A stretch of DNA of 64,000 bases from Lucinisca nassula (GCA_963580285.1 CAUZLF010000733.1:89001-153000); one strand, 5' to 3'. Positions 34,475-46,445 are shown, numbered from the stretch's first letter. A program made the numbers and translations. The notes: a model not told the origin generated them from the sequence alone.

Positions 34475-34600
34475 GCCCCTCAGTGCCGGGAAAACGGGCA
34501 ACCAGATAACCACCCCCGACCTTTCAGGGGGTCCGGCCACCCAACACCGACAAAGGGTAAGCCGGGAGCCAGCAAATAACCAACAAATATATAACTAACA
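34475..34600. mobile_element. Foldback MITE, partial copy (as 4731-4904)
   Basis: GGCAACCAGATAACCACCCC, CAGGGGGTCCGG and GGGAGCCAGCAAATAACC match that family; the left arm is short. Confidence 0.65.
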
Positions 34601-34840
34601 TACTCCACTTTGTTACAGCACTGAGTGACCCGTTTATCGGGGCTTGTTGCAACTTTAACTACATTTCCAGTTTGTTTGTTTTTTTTGTTCTTTAAGTAAA
34701 CACTGGACATTCTGACATGACGCTGAGTTGTTGCCTTCACCTCTAATCTGAGGCGGCTGACATGGTCCAGCATTATTTATTATTTTCTTCTCTGTAGGAC
34801 GGTATGCATATATGAGTCATTTATCAGTCTTCTCATTATT

Positions 34841-34850
34841 TTTCTTCAGG
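34841..34850 (+). promoter_or_regulatory. Candidate 3' splice site before the membrane-protein gene
   Basis: A pyrimidine-rich stretch ends TTTCTTCAG|G, with AG at 34848-34849, 26 bases before the ATG. It suggests a 5' UTR exon upstream. A second acceptor-like TTCTTCTCTGTAG ends at about 34797. Confidence 0.45.
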
Positions 34851-34875
34851 CTTATCCAAATGAACGCGAGAAATC

Positions 34876-35601
34876 ATGGAAGTAACACCCGATCTTGTGA
34901 TGTTTATTGTCCAGTTGGTGTATCAACTGCTTTTACAGACTGGCCTAAACACGGCTGCAGAGGTCATCAATTGTAACAAAAAGAAAATCCTTATAATTCG
35001 AATGGTGATATCCTTATTTTTTGACCTTGTACAAATTATTTATTTGCTGGCTGTCGAATGGAATTTTTGGTCACCTGAAAAGAAATTTGGACTTATCTTT
35101 TTCGTGATTATTATAGTTTTCATCTATATAGCTACAGTATATTTAATAAATGCCGATGCAAAACTTATACGGTCTAAAAGGGCTGAATGGTTCAAAGACG
35201 AGCAAAACATTATTTTTGCAAAAGCATGTCAGCTTACCGTTGCAATTGTTTCATTGGTTGTCCCAATAACACATGGCTTTACCAAAGACGATGACTCACT
35301 ATTACTGTTGATTTTGATGATAGTTGGTGGCATTGATATATTTCTTGTATCTTTGTGGATTGTGATTTATTTGGTGCTACTCTGCCGGGATAGTGATAGT
35401 ATAAAGTTCAATACAAACGAAGATACAAACCCAGAGCCATATGAAGACTGTGTGTCTATAACTGCAGCAATCATATGTAGTATTATACTTTTACCGGTCG
35501 CTGTAGTTGTAGGCATATGTGTTTTGATTGTTTTGCTGGTAACAATGATTTACTTGCTTATTGACGAACATTGCAACTGTTCTAAGATTGGACCATCATA
35601 G
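34876..35601 (+). CDS. Unrecognised multi-pass membrane protein, 241 aa
   Basis: The only open frame here that looks like an ordinary host coding sequence. The ATG (context AAATCATGG) is preceded by an in-frame TGA at 34861, so the start is well bounded. Hydrophobic segments lie near residues 6-23, 37-60, 71-91, 117-134, 141-170 and 193-228, giving six or seven membrane spans with little soluble sequence. Short hydrophilic loops are basic (KRAEWFKDEQ, 101-110) or acidic (175-191, NEDTNPEPYED). The C-terminus ends in a cysteine-rich EHCNCSKIGPS. No signal peptide cleavage site, catalytic motif or named family is recognised. The frame lacks introns; a splice acceptor just upstream suggests a spliced leader or UTR exon. 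A plasma- or endomembrane location is inferred. It could be a lineage-specific gene or retrocopy. The downstream 4 kb is tandemly duplicated repeat DNA, and no clear polyadenylation signal was found. Confidence 0.6.
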   Translation: MEVTPDLVMFIVQLVYQLLLQTGLNTAAEVINCNKKKILIIRMVISLFFDLVQIIYLLAVEWNFWSPEKKFGLIFFVIIIVFIYIATVYLINADAKLIRSKRAEWFKDEQNIIFAKACQLTVAIVSLVVPITHGFTKDDDSLLLLILMIVGGIDIFLVSLWIVIYLVLLCRDSDSIKFNTNEDTNPEPYEDCVSITAAIICSIILLPVAVVVGICVLIVLLVTMIYLLIDEHCNCSKIGPS

Positions 35602-35893
35602 AGAAATCTCATGCATGAGGCGAAGTGACCGGAAATCGAACTTTAAAAGCATTTAAGCCAGAGAAACACTTTTAATGGATCTATTACAACTCACCAACAA
35701 ACTACAAACCGACACGACACGTAACCGACAACTTTTTTCTCACCGACACATGCAGCCAAATCATTGACACAACAACTGGCCGTCACGATAGGCCAAAGAC
35801 AGAAAATTAAAAAAACAACTCGCTCGCCGACACTTGTTTTTCCTGGCTTGAATAGTAAAATAACCCAAACACGATTTTATGATTGACCAATAC

Positions 35894-36173
35894 CATCATG
35901 AAAACACACCTTTATCATTTTGATCCCCTTGAACCCCACTTTTATATAGTAAAACTGGGATTTACAGGGGTAAACCTTATTTTTCTTATTTCTGCTATAA
36001 AATATAAATTGTGGGTACTCTTTAGAACCGCCTCAATGAGGTGGTTCTAACGAGTACCCACAATCTATATTTTGAGCAGAAATAAGAAAAATATCACAAT
36101 TTTTCTTCATATTTTTTTTTATTTTTTCGGCGATAAAGGTGGCAATGTATTTGTATAGGCGTGTTTTCGTAAT
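35894..36173. mobile_element. MITE family M, copy M8
   Basis: CATCATGAAAACACACC and GGCGTGTTTTCGTAAT ends, intact core hairpin. Used as reference for the altered copy M13. Confidence 0.88.
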
Positions 36174-36281
36174 TTGTAGCCAAATCATTGACACAACAAC
36201 TGGCCGACACGATAGGCCAAAGACAGAAAATTAAAAAAAAAAAAACCCGCTCGCCGCACGATTTTTATGATTGACCAATAC

Positions 36282-36650
36282 CATCATTAAAACCCACCTA
36301 TATAATTTTGACCCCCTTGAACCCCACTTTTATATAGTAAAACTGAGGTTTACAGGGGTAAACCTTATTTTTATTATTTCTGCTCTCAAATATAGATTGT
36401 GGGTACTCTTTAGTACCGCCTCAATTAGGTGGTTCTAACGAGTACCCACAATCTATAGTTGAGAGCAGGATTGTGGGTACTCTTTAGTACCGCCTCAATT
36501 AGGTGGTTCTAACGAGTACCCACAATCTATAGTTGAGAGCAGAATTAATAAAAATAAGGTTTACCCCTGTTAACCCCAGTTTTACTATATAAAAGTAAAA
36601 AAATATAAAATATCACCATTTTTCATCTTGTTTTACAATGTATTTGAAAG
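36282..36650. mobile_element. MITE family M, copy M9 with duplicated core
   Basis: The core hairpin (TAGTACCGCCTCAATTAGGT) occurs twice in tandem (about 36393-36463 and 36469-36539). The right end is lost after TTTTACAATGTATTTG. Confidence 0.8.
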
Positions 36651-36654
36651 TTGA

Positions 36655-39610
36655 TTTTTGAAAGTTGATTTATAAAATCAAGTTTCTATGTCATTACATT
36701 TCTACTTCCTGTACTGGACCGCGTGACTCCACTTTCGCTATTTGTTCGCTGCATAAAATAGTCCAAAGGAACTCTTGAAAACTAATTTTGCAGGCATGGA
36801 ACGTCTTTCAAAATATTTCATTTTTCGAGATTTTATACGGATTGAATATAAATTGGAACAAAACGACATATTGTGAACAGAAAACAATACTCTAGGATTA
36901 TTTTCCTACCCGCTTTCCGATGATATTTATGTTTTACTCTTTCATCCCTGAGTTTCTGAACAGGACTCTTCTCGCTTTAAATATGTTCTTATAGAAAGGG
37001 ATTTCTGATTAGTTCACTGACATGATGGCATTAAACAGTGTACATGTAGATTCTGGCGAGACGTGCTAGCTACGTACCGTCTTATCAGAATCTACAAGGT
37101 TTGCAGAGATACAGTGTATTTCTACCTCGGCGTCTGCACCGGTCTACAGGGTTAAAAGGGTTAGCTCGCTTCTCTGTGATTATCAGTGACCGATTAAACA
37201 ACCCATAACTGACCGACATCAAACACAGTTTTTCACCTGCTTTCGAGAGCATTAATTACAAAACATGTGTTGTAAGCTGTGAGTTTTACATCAAGTTCCG
37301 TACATTTAGCAAAAAGTGAAGACACCGGTCAGACGCTACATTCTGGGGCCTCTAATCTGTCTTAACTGTTTCCGAATGTCCCAGTATTGAAACAACTGAC
37401 ATTTATGGGTTATTGTTAATTGTGAATAAACGTATTTTATTTCGCCTTTGGTAGTCGAAGTTCGCTAAACGCGGCGTCTGATCAGGGTTATAATGTCTAA
37501 ATCAAATGGTTTAGCCAAAAATGATTGTTTTCCGACGCCCGAAGGAACATAGCCCCATGAGGCTGCACAACGTACGTGCATCGTCGTATCAACGCAACGT
37601 TGATGCGACGTTGCTAAGACGTCATGTGCCCGCTAGGAGAAATTGTCTATAAGATTATTAGCAAATGGGACAAGCACAGAATGTACAGAGCTAATTTAAA
37701 AAATTATGGGTTTACCATGATGAAATTAGCAGACACGTTTATCTTTCTCTCTTTCTTCCTTTTTTTCTTCGCCTTTTTTTCTTCGCGGGGTTAGTTGGGG
37801 GAGGCAAAGGTGATATATATCTGGTGTCACTGGGGAGTCCAGCTGATACCGACTTACAGTTGGGCAACGCCTGCTGTCCTTGCAGCAGGTAACGGTAGAT
37901 GGTGAGGGTTGATATTCACTCTGTCCCTCACTTTCATCTCCTCTGCTATCTCTTCTATCTCTCCCCCCCCCCTCCCCTTCCTCTTGGAGAAGACAAAATG
38001 ATCCACAAGGGTTGACCTGTCGTTTAACACAAAACAATCGATGAATCATTTTTATTTGCTTCGTCGAATTTTTTAACCTTCACAAAATGTCTAGAAAACT
38101 ACTTGATCTACGACTGGCATTGCTATCATAATAATTATTCCACATAAATCAACGTTCCTAAGTACTTTCAGTACTTTGATTTAAATCAAGTTTCTTTGTC
38201 ATTGCATTTCTACTTCCGGTACTGGACCGCATTGCTCCACTTCCGTTGTTCGTACGCTGCATAAAATAGTCCAAATGAACTCTTGAAAATTAATTTTGCA
38301 GGCCGGCCCCGCATGGAAGGTCTTTCAAAATATTTCAGTTTTCAAGACTTTATACGGATTGAATATAAATTGGCACAGAAAGACGAATTCTGAAAAGAAA
38401 ACAGTACGCTGGAACTATTTTCCTACGCGCTTTTCGGTGATATTTATGTTTTACTCTTTCATCCCTGAGTTTCTAAACAGGACTCTTCTCGCTTTAAATA
38501 TATTCTTATAGAAAAGGATTTATGATTAGCTCACTGACAGGATGACAAACAGTGTACATGTAGATTCTTGCGAGACGTTCTAGCTACGTGCCGTCTTATC
38601 AGAATCTACAAGGTTTGCATAGATACAGTGTATTTCTACCTCGGCGTCTGCAACGGTCTACAGGGTTAAAAGGGTTAGCTTATCAGTGACCAACTAAATG
38701 ACCCTTTACTGACCTACAATTTGCCTGCTTTCGAGAGCTCTTATATTACAAAACACGTGTTGTTTAATTTAGCAAATAGTGAAGAAACCGATCAGACGCA
38801 ACATTCTGTGGTCTCTAATCTATCTTAACTGTTTCCAAATGTCACAGTATTGAAACAATTGACATTTATGGGTTAATGTTTTTAGGACCCCGTACAGGTG
38901 GGATAAACGTATTTTAATTCGCCTTGGGTAAACGCGGTGTCTGACCAGAGTTATAATGTCTAAATCAAATGGTTTAAAAATGATCGTTTTTGTCAAGTTA
39001 TTCTCCTTTTTATGTCCCGACGCCCCAAGGAATATAGCTCCAAGCGGCTGCATAACCTATGTGCATCGTCGTATCAATGCGACGTTGATGCGACGTTGCT
39101 AAGACATCATGTGCCCGCTAGGAGATTGATTGATTGATTGATTTGAGGTTTAACGACCCAATCAACACTGTAAAGGTCATTTTGGAGACTTGCTCCCAAT
39201 TTTGTGGGACTTTTACCCGACATTGAGATGAAATGACATCTCAAGCCCTGTCGCCCAATGAAACCAATAAGGTTTATTAGCATGGACGGTCCGCCTCGCA
39301 CGGCGCTTCCCCGACAGGCTTAGATCCTCTAAGCGGTTTACCAGTACTAGTGTGCGGGTCGGATTCAGCTCTGCGTGGAAGCATCATGCGGCCCATATAT
39401 TTCTTCAAGCCCCTATGGGCGGGGTCTCCCGTTAGGAGAACTTCTCTGTAAGATTATTAGCAGATATCTACTGAGCTAATTTAGAAATTTATGGTTGGAC
39501 GATGAAGAAATTGGCAGGCACGTTTATCTTTCTTTTTTCCGTATATAATAATTATTCCTCATAAATCAACTTTCCTCAGTACTTTCAGTACTTTGATTGT
39601 ATAAACGTGT
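36655..39610. repeat. Tandem segmental duplication (about 1.5 kb unit)
   Basis: Copy 1 runs about 36655-38175 and copy 2 about 38176-39610, offset 1508 bp at the left side. Shared phrases include ATAAAATAGTCCAAA, TTTCATCCCTGAGTTTCT, CAGTGTACATGTAGATTC and GCGACGTTGCTAAGAC. Copy 1 has a CT-rich insertion of about 350 bp (about 37745-38110); copy 2 has a SINE-B. No open coding region is conserved between copies. Confidence 0.88.
39114..39439 (-). mobile_element. SINE-B in duplication copy 2
   Basis: Element 39126-39427 is flanked by CCCGCTAGGAGA and CCCGTTAGGAGA (39114-39125, 39428-39439). Copy 1 at about 37630 shows the uninterrupted site, so the SINE came after the duplication. Confidence 0.92.
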
Positions 39611-39668
39611 TTTCGTATTAAATGCATTTGAGTAATATCCCGCGATGGTAGCAGAGTAAGGACTATGG

Positions 39669-40034
39669 CTATGAGGTTTTGTTGTGTTGTAGTTTAACGG
39701 CCCAGTCAACACTATTTAAGGTCATTTTGAGCCGGTTATTTTAGCTATCCACACTGTTCCTGGACAGGCTGTCCAGGAACAGTGTGGAGAGGTAAACTAA
39801 ATGTGCACTGTACTACGTAACCGGTTAACTAGTAAAGCGCACATTCTTCCGTCAGAAACTGACAACTGCCCTTTTTGAATCAGCGGAAGAGAGAAAATGA
39901 CCGTAGAAAAGATTTCATGATCAATCTCTACGAAATAATGCAGCAAACCCCGGCAGTTATCGAACCCGCGTCCTCCTGATCACCAGTCAGACACGCATCC
40001 GACTGAGCTACCGAGGCCAACTATGAGGTTTTGT
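39669..40034 (-). mobile_element. tRNA-derived SINE-A with internal inverted duplication
   Basis: Target duplication CTATGAGGTTTTGT at 39669-39682 and 40021-40034. Head at right (GAGCTACCGAGGCC). A segment CCACACTGTTCCTGGACAGG is followed at once by its inverse (about 39751-39790), an extra hairpin absent from the other copies. Confidence 0.9.
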
Positions 40035-40072
40035 AGTTTTCTTTCTTTCTTCTTATTCTGCGATCGGTCACA

Positions 40073-40520
40073 TCTAACCATCACTCGCAGATGTACATTA
40101 CACACACACCAGGTTAGCAGGATGAAAGCCTTCTGTCGCGGTTTATTTTTGTTATGGTTTGTCTTTGGGTGTTTGTGTCGATTATATTATTTTATGTTGG
40201 ATAGCCCGTTGACAATTTTTTGGGAAAGTAACTGTCCTTTTGGCTTTCCACTATTGGTGTTTCCATTAGGGTCTGTTGTTTCATGTTTGTGTTTCTTTAC
40301 CTTTGGTGTCTCTGATGGGAACTGTGGGTTAATGGCATCGATTCCTGATCATTGCCTCCACTTCTATTCTACACAGTAATCATGTAATTACGGTAACGGT
40401 CTTTAAGCTTTCATCGCAATCGAACTAAAATAAATTAGTATAAACTAACCTGCACAAGGCATGTCTGTCCCTGCACAGGGGGGCCTCAGTTAACGTCTCG
40501 CTCCGAAGGACAGTGCACTT
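40073..40520 (-). mobile_element. SINE-D, tail-side half of a split copy
   Basis: It matches the reference SINE-D (17018) from the tail to GGACAGTGCACT, where element T5 begins. The head-side half resumes at 49245-49376. A W-family piece interrupts it at 40131-40369. Confidence 0.85.
40131..40369 (+). mobile_element. W-family fragment inside SINE-D
   Basis: TTATGGTTTGTCTTTG, GGGAAAGTAACTGTCCTTTT and TTTGGTGTCTCTGATGGGA match the minus strand of 56283-56520. The SINE reads continuously (GATGAAAGCC|TACACAG) when it is removed; no target duplication is evident. Confidence 0.8.
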
Positions 40521-43120
40521 TTTTTAGCTCACCTTAGCCGAAGGCTCCGAGGGAGCTATTGTGATCGGTCACAGTCCCTCGTCTTCGTCGGCGGCGTCAT
40601 CTGTCCGTCAGTACGTACGTATGTCCGTACACACAAATGGATAGATAGGTGGCTATGAACTTGGACAGAATCAATGTAAGTCAATGAGAGAAAGTGCGAT
40701 TTATTCCGTTAGACACATAAAAGGTCTGTTATGTGGTTAAAATTAGCCACCTAAGTATCAATCTTGCTCAAAATAGCCACATAAGTATCCATTTGTGAGA
40801 ACGTCCGTCCGTCCGTCCGTCCAAAAATCCTTTAAAACTACATCTCCTCCTAAACCATTGAACAGATTTTGACCAAACTTGGCAGAAATGATCTTTGGGT
40901 GATCCTCCATCAAAGCTGTTTAAAACATTGCATTCCATTCAGAACTCTGGTTGCCATGGCAACGAAAAGGGTATAATAAGAAAATCCTTTAAAAATCATC
41001 TTGTCTGAAACCAGAAGGCCCAGGTCTTTGATATTTGGTATGAAGCTTCATCTAGTGGACCTCTACCAAGACTGTACAAATTATAGCCCTGGGGCCAAAG
41101 ATTGTACCGACCAGGAACCCACTGATTGTACATATGTTTAAAGAGGGAAACCTTCAAAATTCTTCCTGTCTGAAACCAGGAGGCTCAGGTCTTTGATATC
41201 TGGTATGAAGCTTCATCTAGTAGAACTCTACCAAGATTGTTCAAATTATAGCCGTGGGGCCAAAAATGGTCCCAAGCAGGACCCACTAGTTTTACATAGG
41301 CTTATATAGAGAAAACCTTTAAAAATCATCTTGTCTGAAACCAGAAGGCCCAGGTCTTTGATATTTGGTATGGAGCTTCATCTAGTGGACCTCTACCAAG
41401 ACTGTACAAATTATAGCCCTGGGGCCAAAGATTGTCCCGACCAGGAACCCACTAATTGTACATATGCTTAAAGAGTGAAACCTTCAAAATTCTTCCTGTC
41501 TGAAACCAGGAGGCCCAGGTCTTTGATATCTGGTATGAAGCTTCATCAAGTAGAACTCTATCAAGATTGTTCAAATTATAGTCGTTGGGCCAAAAATGGT
41601 CCCGCGGAGGACCCACTAGTTTTACATAGGCTTATATAGGGAAAACCTTTTAAAATCTTCTTGTCTGAAACCAGAAGGCCCGGATTTTTGATATTTGGTA
41701 TTGTAGTTCTCATAAGGCACATCCAGTCTCAAAGTAATACTCTTATGCTAAACTGGTTTGTCTAAAGCTTAACCAGTCATGGAACGGGTATGTTAGTTAG
41801 AATATATAAATTAGGCACTGCAGTCAAGTTCCCAGAGAACTACAAGTAATGGATTCGCTTAGTGCTGGATGGAAGTGAAAAGTAACACAGTTCTATTTTA
41901 TTACCCAAAAGTCAACCAATATTATATAAATAACTATATTATCATATGGTTTGGTCAAAATTGAACATTATGTGCATTTATCATGGGACAACAGAGAGGA
42001 ACAGCTAGATATTCATCAAATTAAACTTGGTAGGTAATGATAAAAACACTAGTACCAGAGCGGTGATAGTATAGAGTTTTGCTAGCAATTAAGCCTGAGT
42101 GGGTAGGGGGATGTGGTTGTGTGTATATAATAGTGAGTGGACAGTTACAAATATTAAACTTTTCAAAGGCCTGGGGGCGAGCCCTTCCAGACACCATAGA
42201 AGGGAGAATCACTATCTGTTGGTTCTAATTCTATTCGTTTGTCATACTGTGGGTTTTTGGTTGTTTTGTACTACTGTTTTGATCTCTAGGTGACGATCTG
42301 TAAAGAATAAGTAACCAGTCTTGACTACCAACCGACAACAATCCAAACTGGTTTCAGAAGCAACACGAAACGTTCAGGATTGGTTCCCCAAACTGTCTAG
42401 ATTGCTGTTCTATTCTGCTTGGATCCAAGTTAAAGTAGTGAGGACAGCTGCGGGCTTCTGTACCGGATTGCAACTGTCCAGACAGTTTTCAGACTCTAAA
42501 GCAGTCAAGACTATTTGTAATCTTTCAAGACTGTCAAAACAGTCAAGACTACTTTCTTGATCAGACTGTTTCCATTGGACAGTCCAGATCGCTTTATAAA
42601 CAGTCACGACTGGTTTAACAGTCCAGATCGCTTAATGAAACAGTCAAGACTGGTTTCCGATCTTTGTATCAAGGGGCCGTAGTGTATACTTGTCCACTGA
42701 GAAGCAAAACGCGTCGCCTTATATACCCTCTGAGCGCGTGACATATATGACGTCATCAGACAACGACAACAAGGCGACGGTCATGTGACTAGACTATAAT
42801 ATAGATGCCAATGGAAAAGACCGAGAATTCCGAATATTCCAAGAAGGTGATTTCGCCATCTTGGAAAATGGATAGAAAGAACTGTCCAATTACTGACCGG
42901 AAAAGTGACTCTTATTTCATAAAAATGGATTTAGAAAGGAGGTTATCGATCACAAATGAAGGAGCGTAAGATGAAGACAATATTCAGACCGAAAAGCCGG
43001 GCTGAATGGGGGCTTTAATGAAAATGGAAGGGTGAATGCCGGTCTCTAAGCTGATCAAAATCGAACAGAGAGCATCTACATGTTTTTATAGACAAACAAA
43101 ATAAGCCTAGATAAGCTACT

Positions 43121-44272
43121 CTATAGACGGATCCAATGTTTTGACACGTGACCTTGTTTACTTGTCACTGCGCATGCGCAAAACTACTTTCCCTTTGATA
43201 TTGATATTTCGTGGTTGGCAAAAAGCCGCTGGTTCCATATAAACACATTGTAAATAGGTTTAATATGACGGGCATATTTTAGTTGAATGTAACAGAAAAT
43301 CGATCGAATTACACTTTAAATGAGTAGATAGATATATTCTAGACTTCATTCCTGCATCTTCCGCATTTTAGTTATTCGTTTTGCGCATTTTTATTACAAA
43401 CAATTAAGACCATTCCGCCTCGTTACCTGCCTAGGCATAACAGGTAATTATCATCAAAACATCCTCAAATATTCTAGAAACCAATAATTACTAGCTAAGA
43501 CATGTCTATTTTAAAAGTTTAATGGTAAATTTTGTCATTTCGACTCCAAACAAAATACAAGTTTACAGAAAATAACATCGCATTTACAATGGCGACAAAC
43601 GGCCAAAGACGTTTTTTGCCCACCACCGGTAAGTCCCGGCAAATAGTATTATTGAGTGATGACGTAGTGTTTGGATGTGTCTATAGACACATCCAAACAC
43701 TACGTCGTTTTTTGCCCACCACCGGTAAGTCCCGGCAAATAATACTATTTACCGGGACTTACCGGTGGTGGGCAAAAAACGTCTTTGGCCATTTGTCGCC
43801 TTTGTAAATGCGGTGTTATTTTCTGTAAACTAGTATTTTGTTTGCAATCGAAACGACAAAATTGATCTTTAAACTTTTTAAAATAGACATGTCTTAGCTG
43901 GTAATTATCGGTTTTTAGAATTTTTGAGGTTGTTTTAATGATAATTACCTGTTAAACTCAGGCAGGTATCGAGGCGGGATGTTCTTAATTATTTGTAATA
44001 AAAATGCGCAAAAAGGACGACTTAAAATGCGGAAGATGCAGGAATGAAGTATAGAATATATTTATCTACTCATTTGAAGTGTAAGTCGATCGATTTTCTG
44101 TAACAGTCAACTAAAATATGCCCGTAATATTAAACCTATTTACAATGTGTTTATATGGAAACAGCAGCTTTTTGCCAACCACGAAAGATCGTTATCAAAA
44201 GAAAAAGTAGTTTTGCGCATGCGCAGTGACAAGTAAACATAGTCACGTGTCAAAACATTGGATCCGTCTATA
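43121..44272. mobile_element. 1.15 kb foldback element
   Basis: Two arms of about 550 bp are near-perfect inverse copies, beginning CTATAGACGGATCCAATGTT and ending AACATTGGATCCGTCTATA. The centre contains a second palindrome, and GGTAAGTCCCGGCAAATA is present in three orientations or copies. It is non-coding; open frames run through the palindrome. Confidence 0.88.
43661..43706. repeat. Perfect 46 bp palindrome
   Basis: GACGTAGTGTTTGGATGTGT followed by CTA and its exact inverse, without spacer. Lies near the centre of the foldback element. Confidence 0.95.
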
Positions 44273-44804
44273 CCACAAAAGTCTTAAGGGTCAGGTGAAA
44301 CGAAGCCGACATTATTCAGGCCTAGAGTCTAATAATGATGGACAAAATAATATACATGTTGGTTAATATCGAGCATCCTCTATGTCGACCTAGTTAAAAT
44401 AACAGCTGTATACATGCATGTAAACAAACAATCATACATGAAAATATTAACCGAAAGATACTCTACTGTCCATTTGGGCTGGCTGGCCAGGGAGGCTACA
44501 GTATGAAGCTTCACCTAGTGGACCTCTATCAAGATTGTTCAAATTATAGCCCTGGGGCAAAAATAGCCCCGCCCAGGGATCCACTGGTTTTACATAGGCT
44601 TGTACATCATCATAGTGTATATTATATTCTCTGGTCCTTTGGGAACATTGAGTGCATTTTGAATCATTTTGAAAATCATCAGGAAAACCGGCCTATATAA
44701 TTTCGACCCGCTTGAACCCCATTTTTATATAGTAAAACTAAAGTTTACAGGGATAGACCTTATTTTTCTTATTTCTGCTCTATATTACAGATTGTGGGTA
44801 TACT

Positions 44805-46445
44805 GGCGTTACTAATTACCGGTGTATTAACTGTTTAAGTTAGTATACAAAACAAACTGTTCTACTGATTATGACAAATTGTGTCTAGTTAAGCTATTAT
44901 TTCCTTCCCTCAACGGAAATAAACAATATAATTTTTCAAAATTAACTTCAACCGGCTAAATACTGTATTTATATTGGACTACCCCCGCCAACACCTCGAA
45001 TGTCCGGTGTTACTAATTACCGGTGTGTATGTAAACAAATCCTGCAGAAAAATAGCTGGGTACAAGAGCCTACTTGTGATGAGGGTCTGTGATGAATAGT
45101 TATTGGCCTTCAAAAAGAAAGCAAAAGCGGTCTGCTTTAAGATTTTTTTTTCTGTTTCTATAGCATGTTATATTAAGTATACCATTTTATTAACTACACA
45201 TGATAGAACATAACAATAGATTTTTTTAAAGAAAATCAAATGTCACAGTTTTTATTGTTAATTTTTATTCCATTTATGTAAGGGATATAACCATGGCTGT
45301 GTTTAATATCACAGAATACGTATCATATATTAGGTTTTATCAGTTACCCTCTATATAAATTGCATTGTAGCACGTTGACCTGATAAAGCTATGCTATCTC
45401 AGGACAAGTGAGCTTTATCAGGTCAACGTGACATTGCACTTTTATGAATGAACCTGGCTACTAGAAAAAATGGAAAAAATGTTATTAGACATAATGGGAA
45501 AATTACTTGAAAAACAGTGATAGGAAAAAATATTGTCAGCTGATACAAAATATATCGACCTGCGGAATGTTCCGACGCAATGAGGACCATCGATAACTGA
45601 TCGTAAATTGCTAATTTAAGAGTGTACAAGAGGGGTAAACTGATAAATAGAATACCAGGTGAGTGTCATTTGATATCAAGTTTATCAGGCTCGGCTTCGA
45701 GAACGCATGTAGAATCGCTCGGCAAGCCTCGCGATTCTACAAGCGTTCTCGAAGCCTTGCCTGATAAACTTGATATCAAAAGACACTCACCTGGTATTCT
45801 ATTTATCAGTTTACCCCTCTTGTACACTCTTAAATTAGCAATTTACGATCAGTTATCGATGGTCCTCATTGCGTCGGAACATTCCGCAGGTCGATATATT
45901 TTGTATCAGCTGACAATATTTTTTCCTATCACTGTTTTTCAAGTAATTTTCCCATTATGTCTCCTGGTATTCTCTATTTACCCTTCAAGAGGTACATTAT
46001 TACCAGAAAGGGAGGAAACTAACAAGATAAAATGCGCGTGTATATTTTTATATCTACATCCTTCATCCGTATTTGGATATCATGCGACCTAGCTAAGTGT
46101 AAAGACAGAATATTTGACGTCATTTTTTATCTATGCACGTCAAAAAGTTGGACTTCGAGCAGACACACTTTTCCAACAGCAGTTTATTAACTATTCTAAA
46201 TGAAACAATTTTTTTTTTGTTATGCAATAACAACGAACCTACATCTTGATTTATGGCCACAAAAAGAAGTCACTTAACCTGAGAAACGAACATTTCTGTT
46301 ATATATTTTGTTCTTTACAGACAGAGGAAAAACTTATTGTAAACAATGAAGGGGAAAACCGAAAATTCCGAATGATAATAACGCACGGGAAAGTAATTTG
46401 GGTAAAACGTAATACACCGGTAATTAGTTTACACCGGTAATAAGC
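44805..46445. mobile_element. 1.6 kb element (family P) inserted in MITE M10
   Basis: Ends GGCGTTACTAATTACCGGTG and CACCGGTAATAAGCGCC are inverted, the right one with an extra ACTAATTACCGGTG repeat; the motif recurs at 45007-45028. The middle is a long palindrome (about 45480-45965, centre about 45723). A partial relative lies at 55747-56185. No transposase. Confidence 0.8.
45480..45965. repeat. Long palindrome within family P element
   Basis: Arms of about 240 bp (TCAGCTGATACAAAATATAT, ACCAGGTGAGTGTC, TGATATCAAGTTTATCAGGC) are near-identical inverses. The 156-codon frame at 45622-46092 is translated palindrome. Confidence 0.9.

Larger units (their letters stand above)
35749..36650. repeat. 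Tandem duplication of about 430 bp including a MITE
   Basis: CAAATCATTGACACAACAAC..AGGCCAAAGACAGAAAATTA and ATTGACCAATACCATCAT precede MITE M8 and again precede M9. The shared flank shows the MITE was copied with its neighbourhood (unit 1 about 35749-36177, unit 2 about 36178-36650). Confidence 0.8.
41699..44503. mobile_element. 2.8 kb TA-flanked insertion in T5
   Basis: TA at 41699-41700 and 44502-44503; joining the flanks restores GGTATGAAGCTTCA of the T5 unit. The ends TTGTAGTTCTC and the inverse CTGTAGCCTCC are only weakly alike. The left half has degenerate CAGTCAAGACTGGTTT repeats (42330-42660). No coding region recognised. Confidence 0.7.

Noticed and set aside
43532..43807. 91-codon open frame with repeated TTGKSRQI
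   Set aside because: Translation of the duplicated centre of the foldback element.
45622..46092. 156-codon open frame
   Set aside because: It runs through the centre of the family P palindrome; its two halves are translations of opposite strands of the same sequence.
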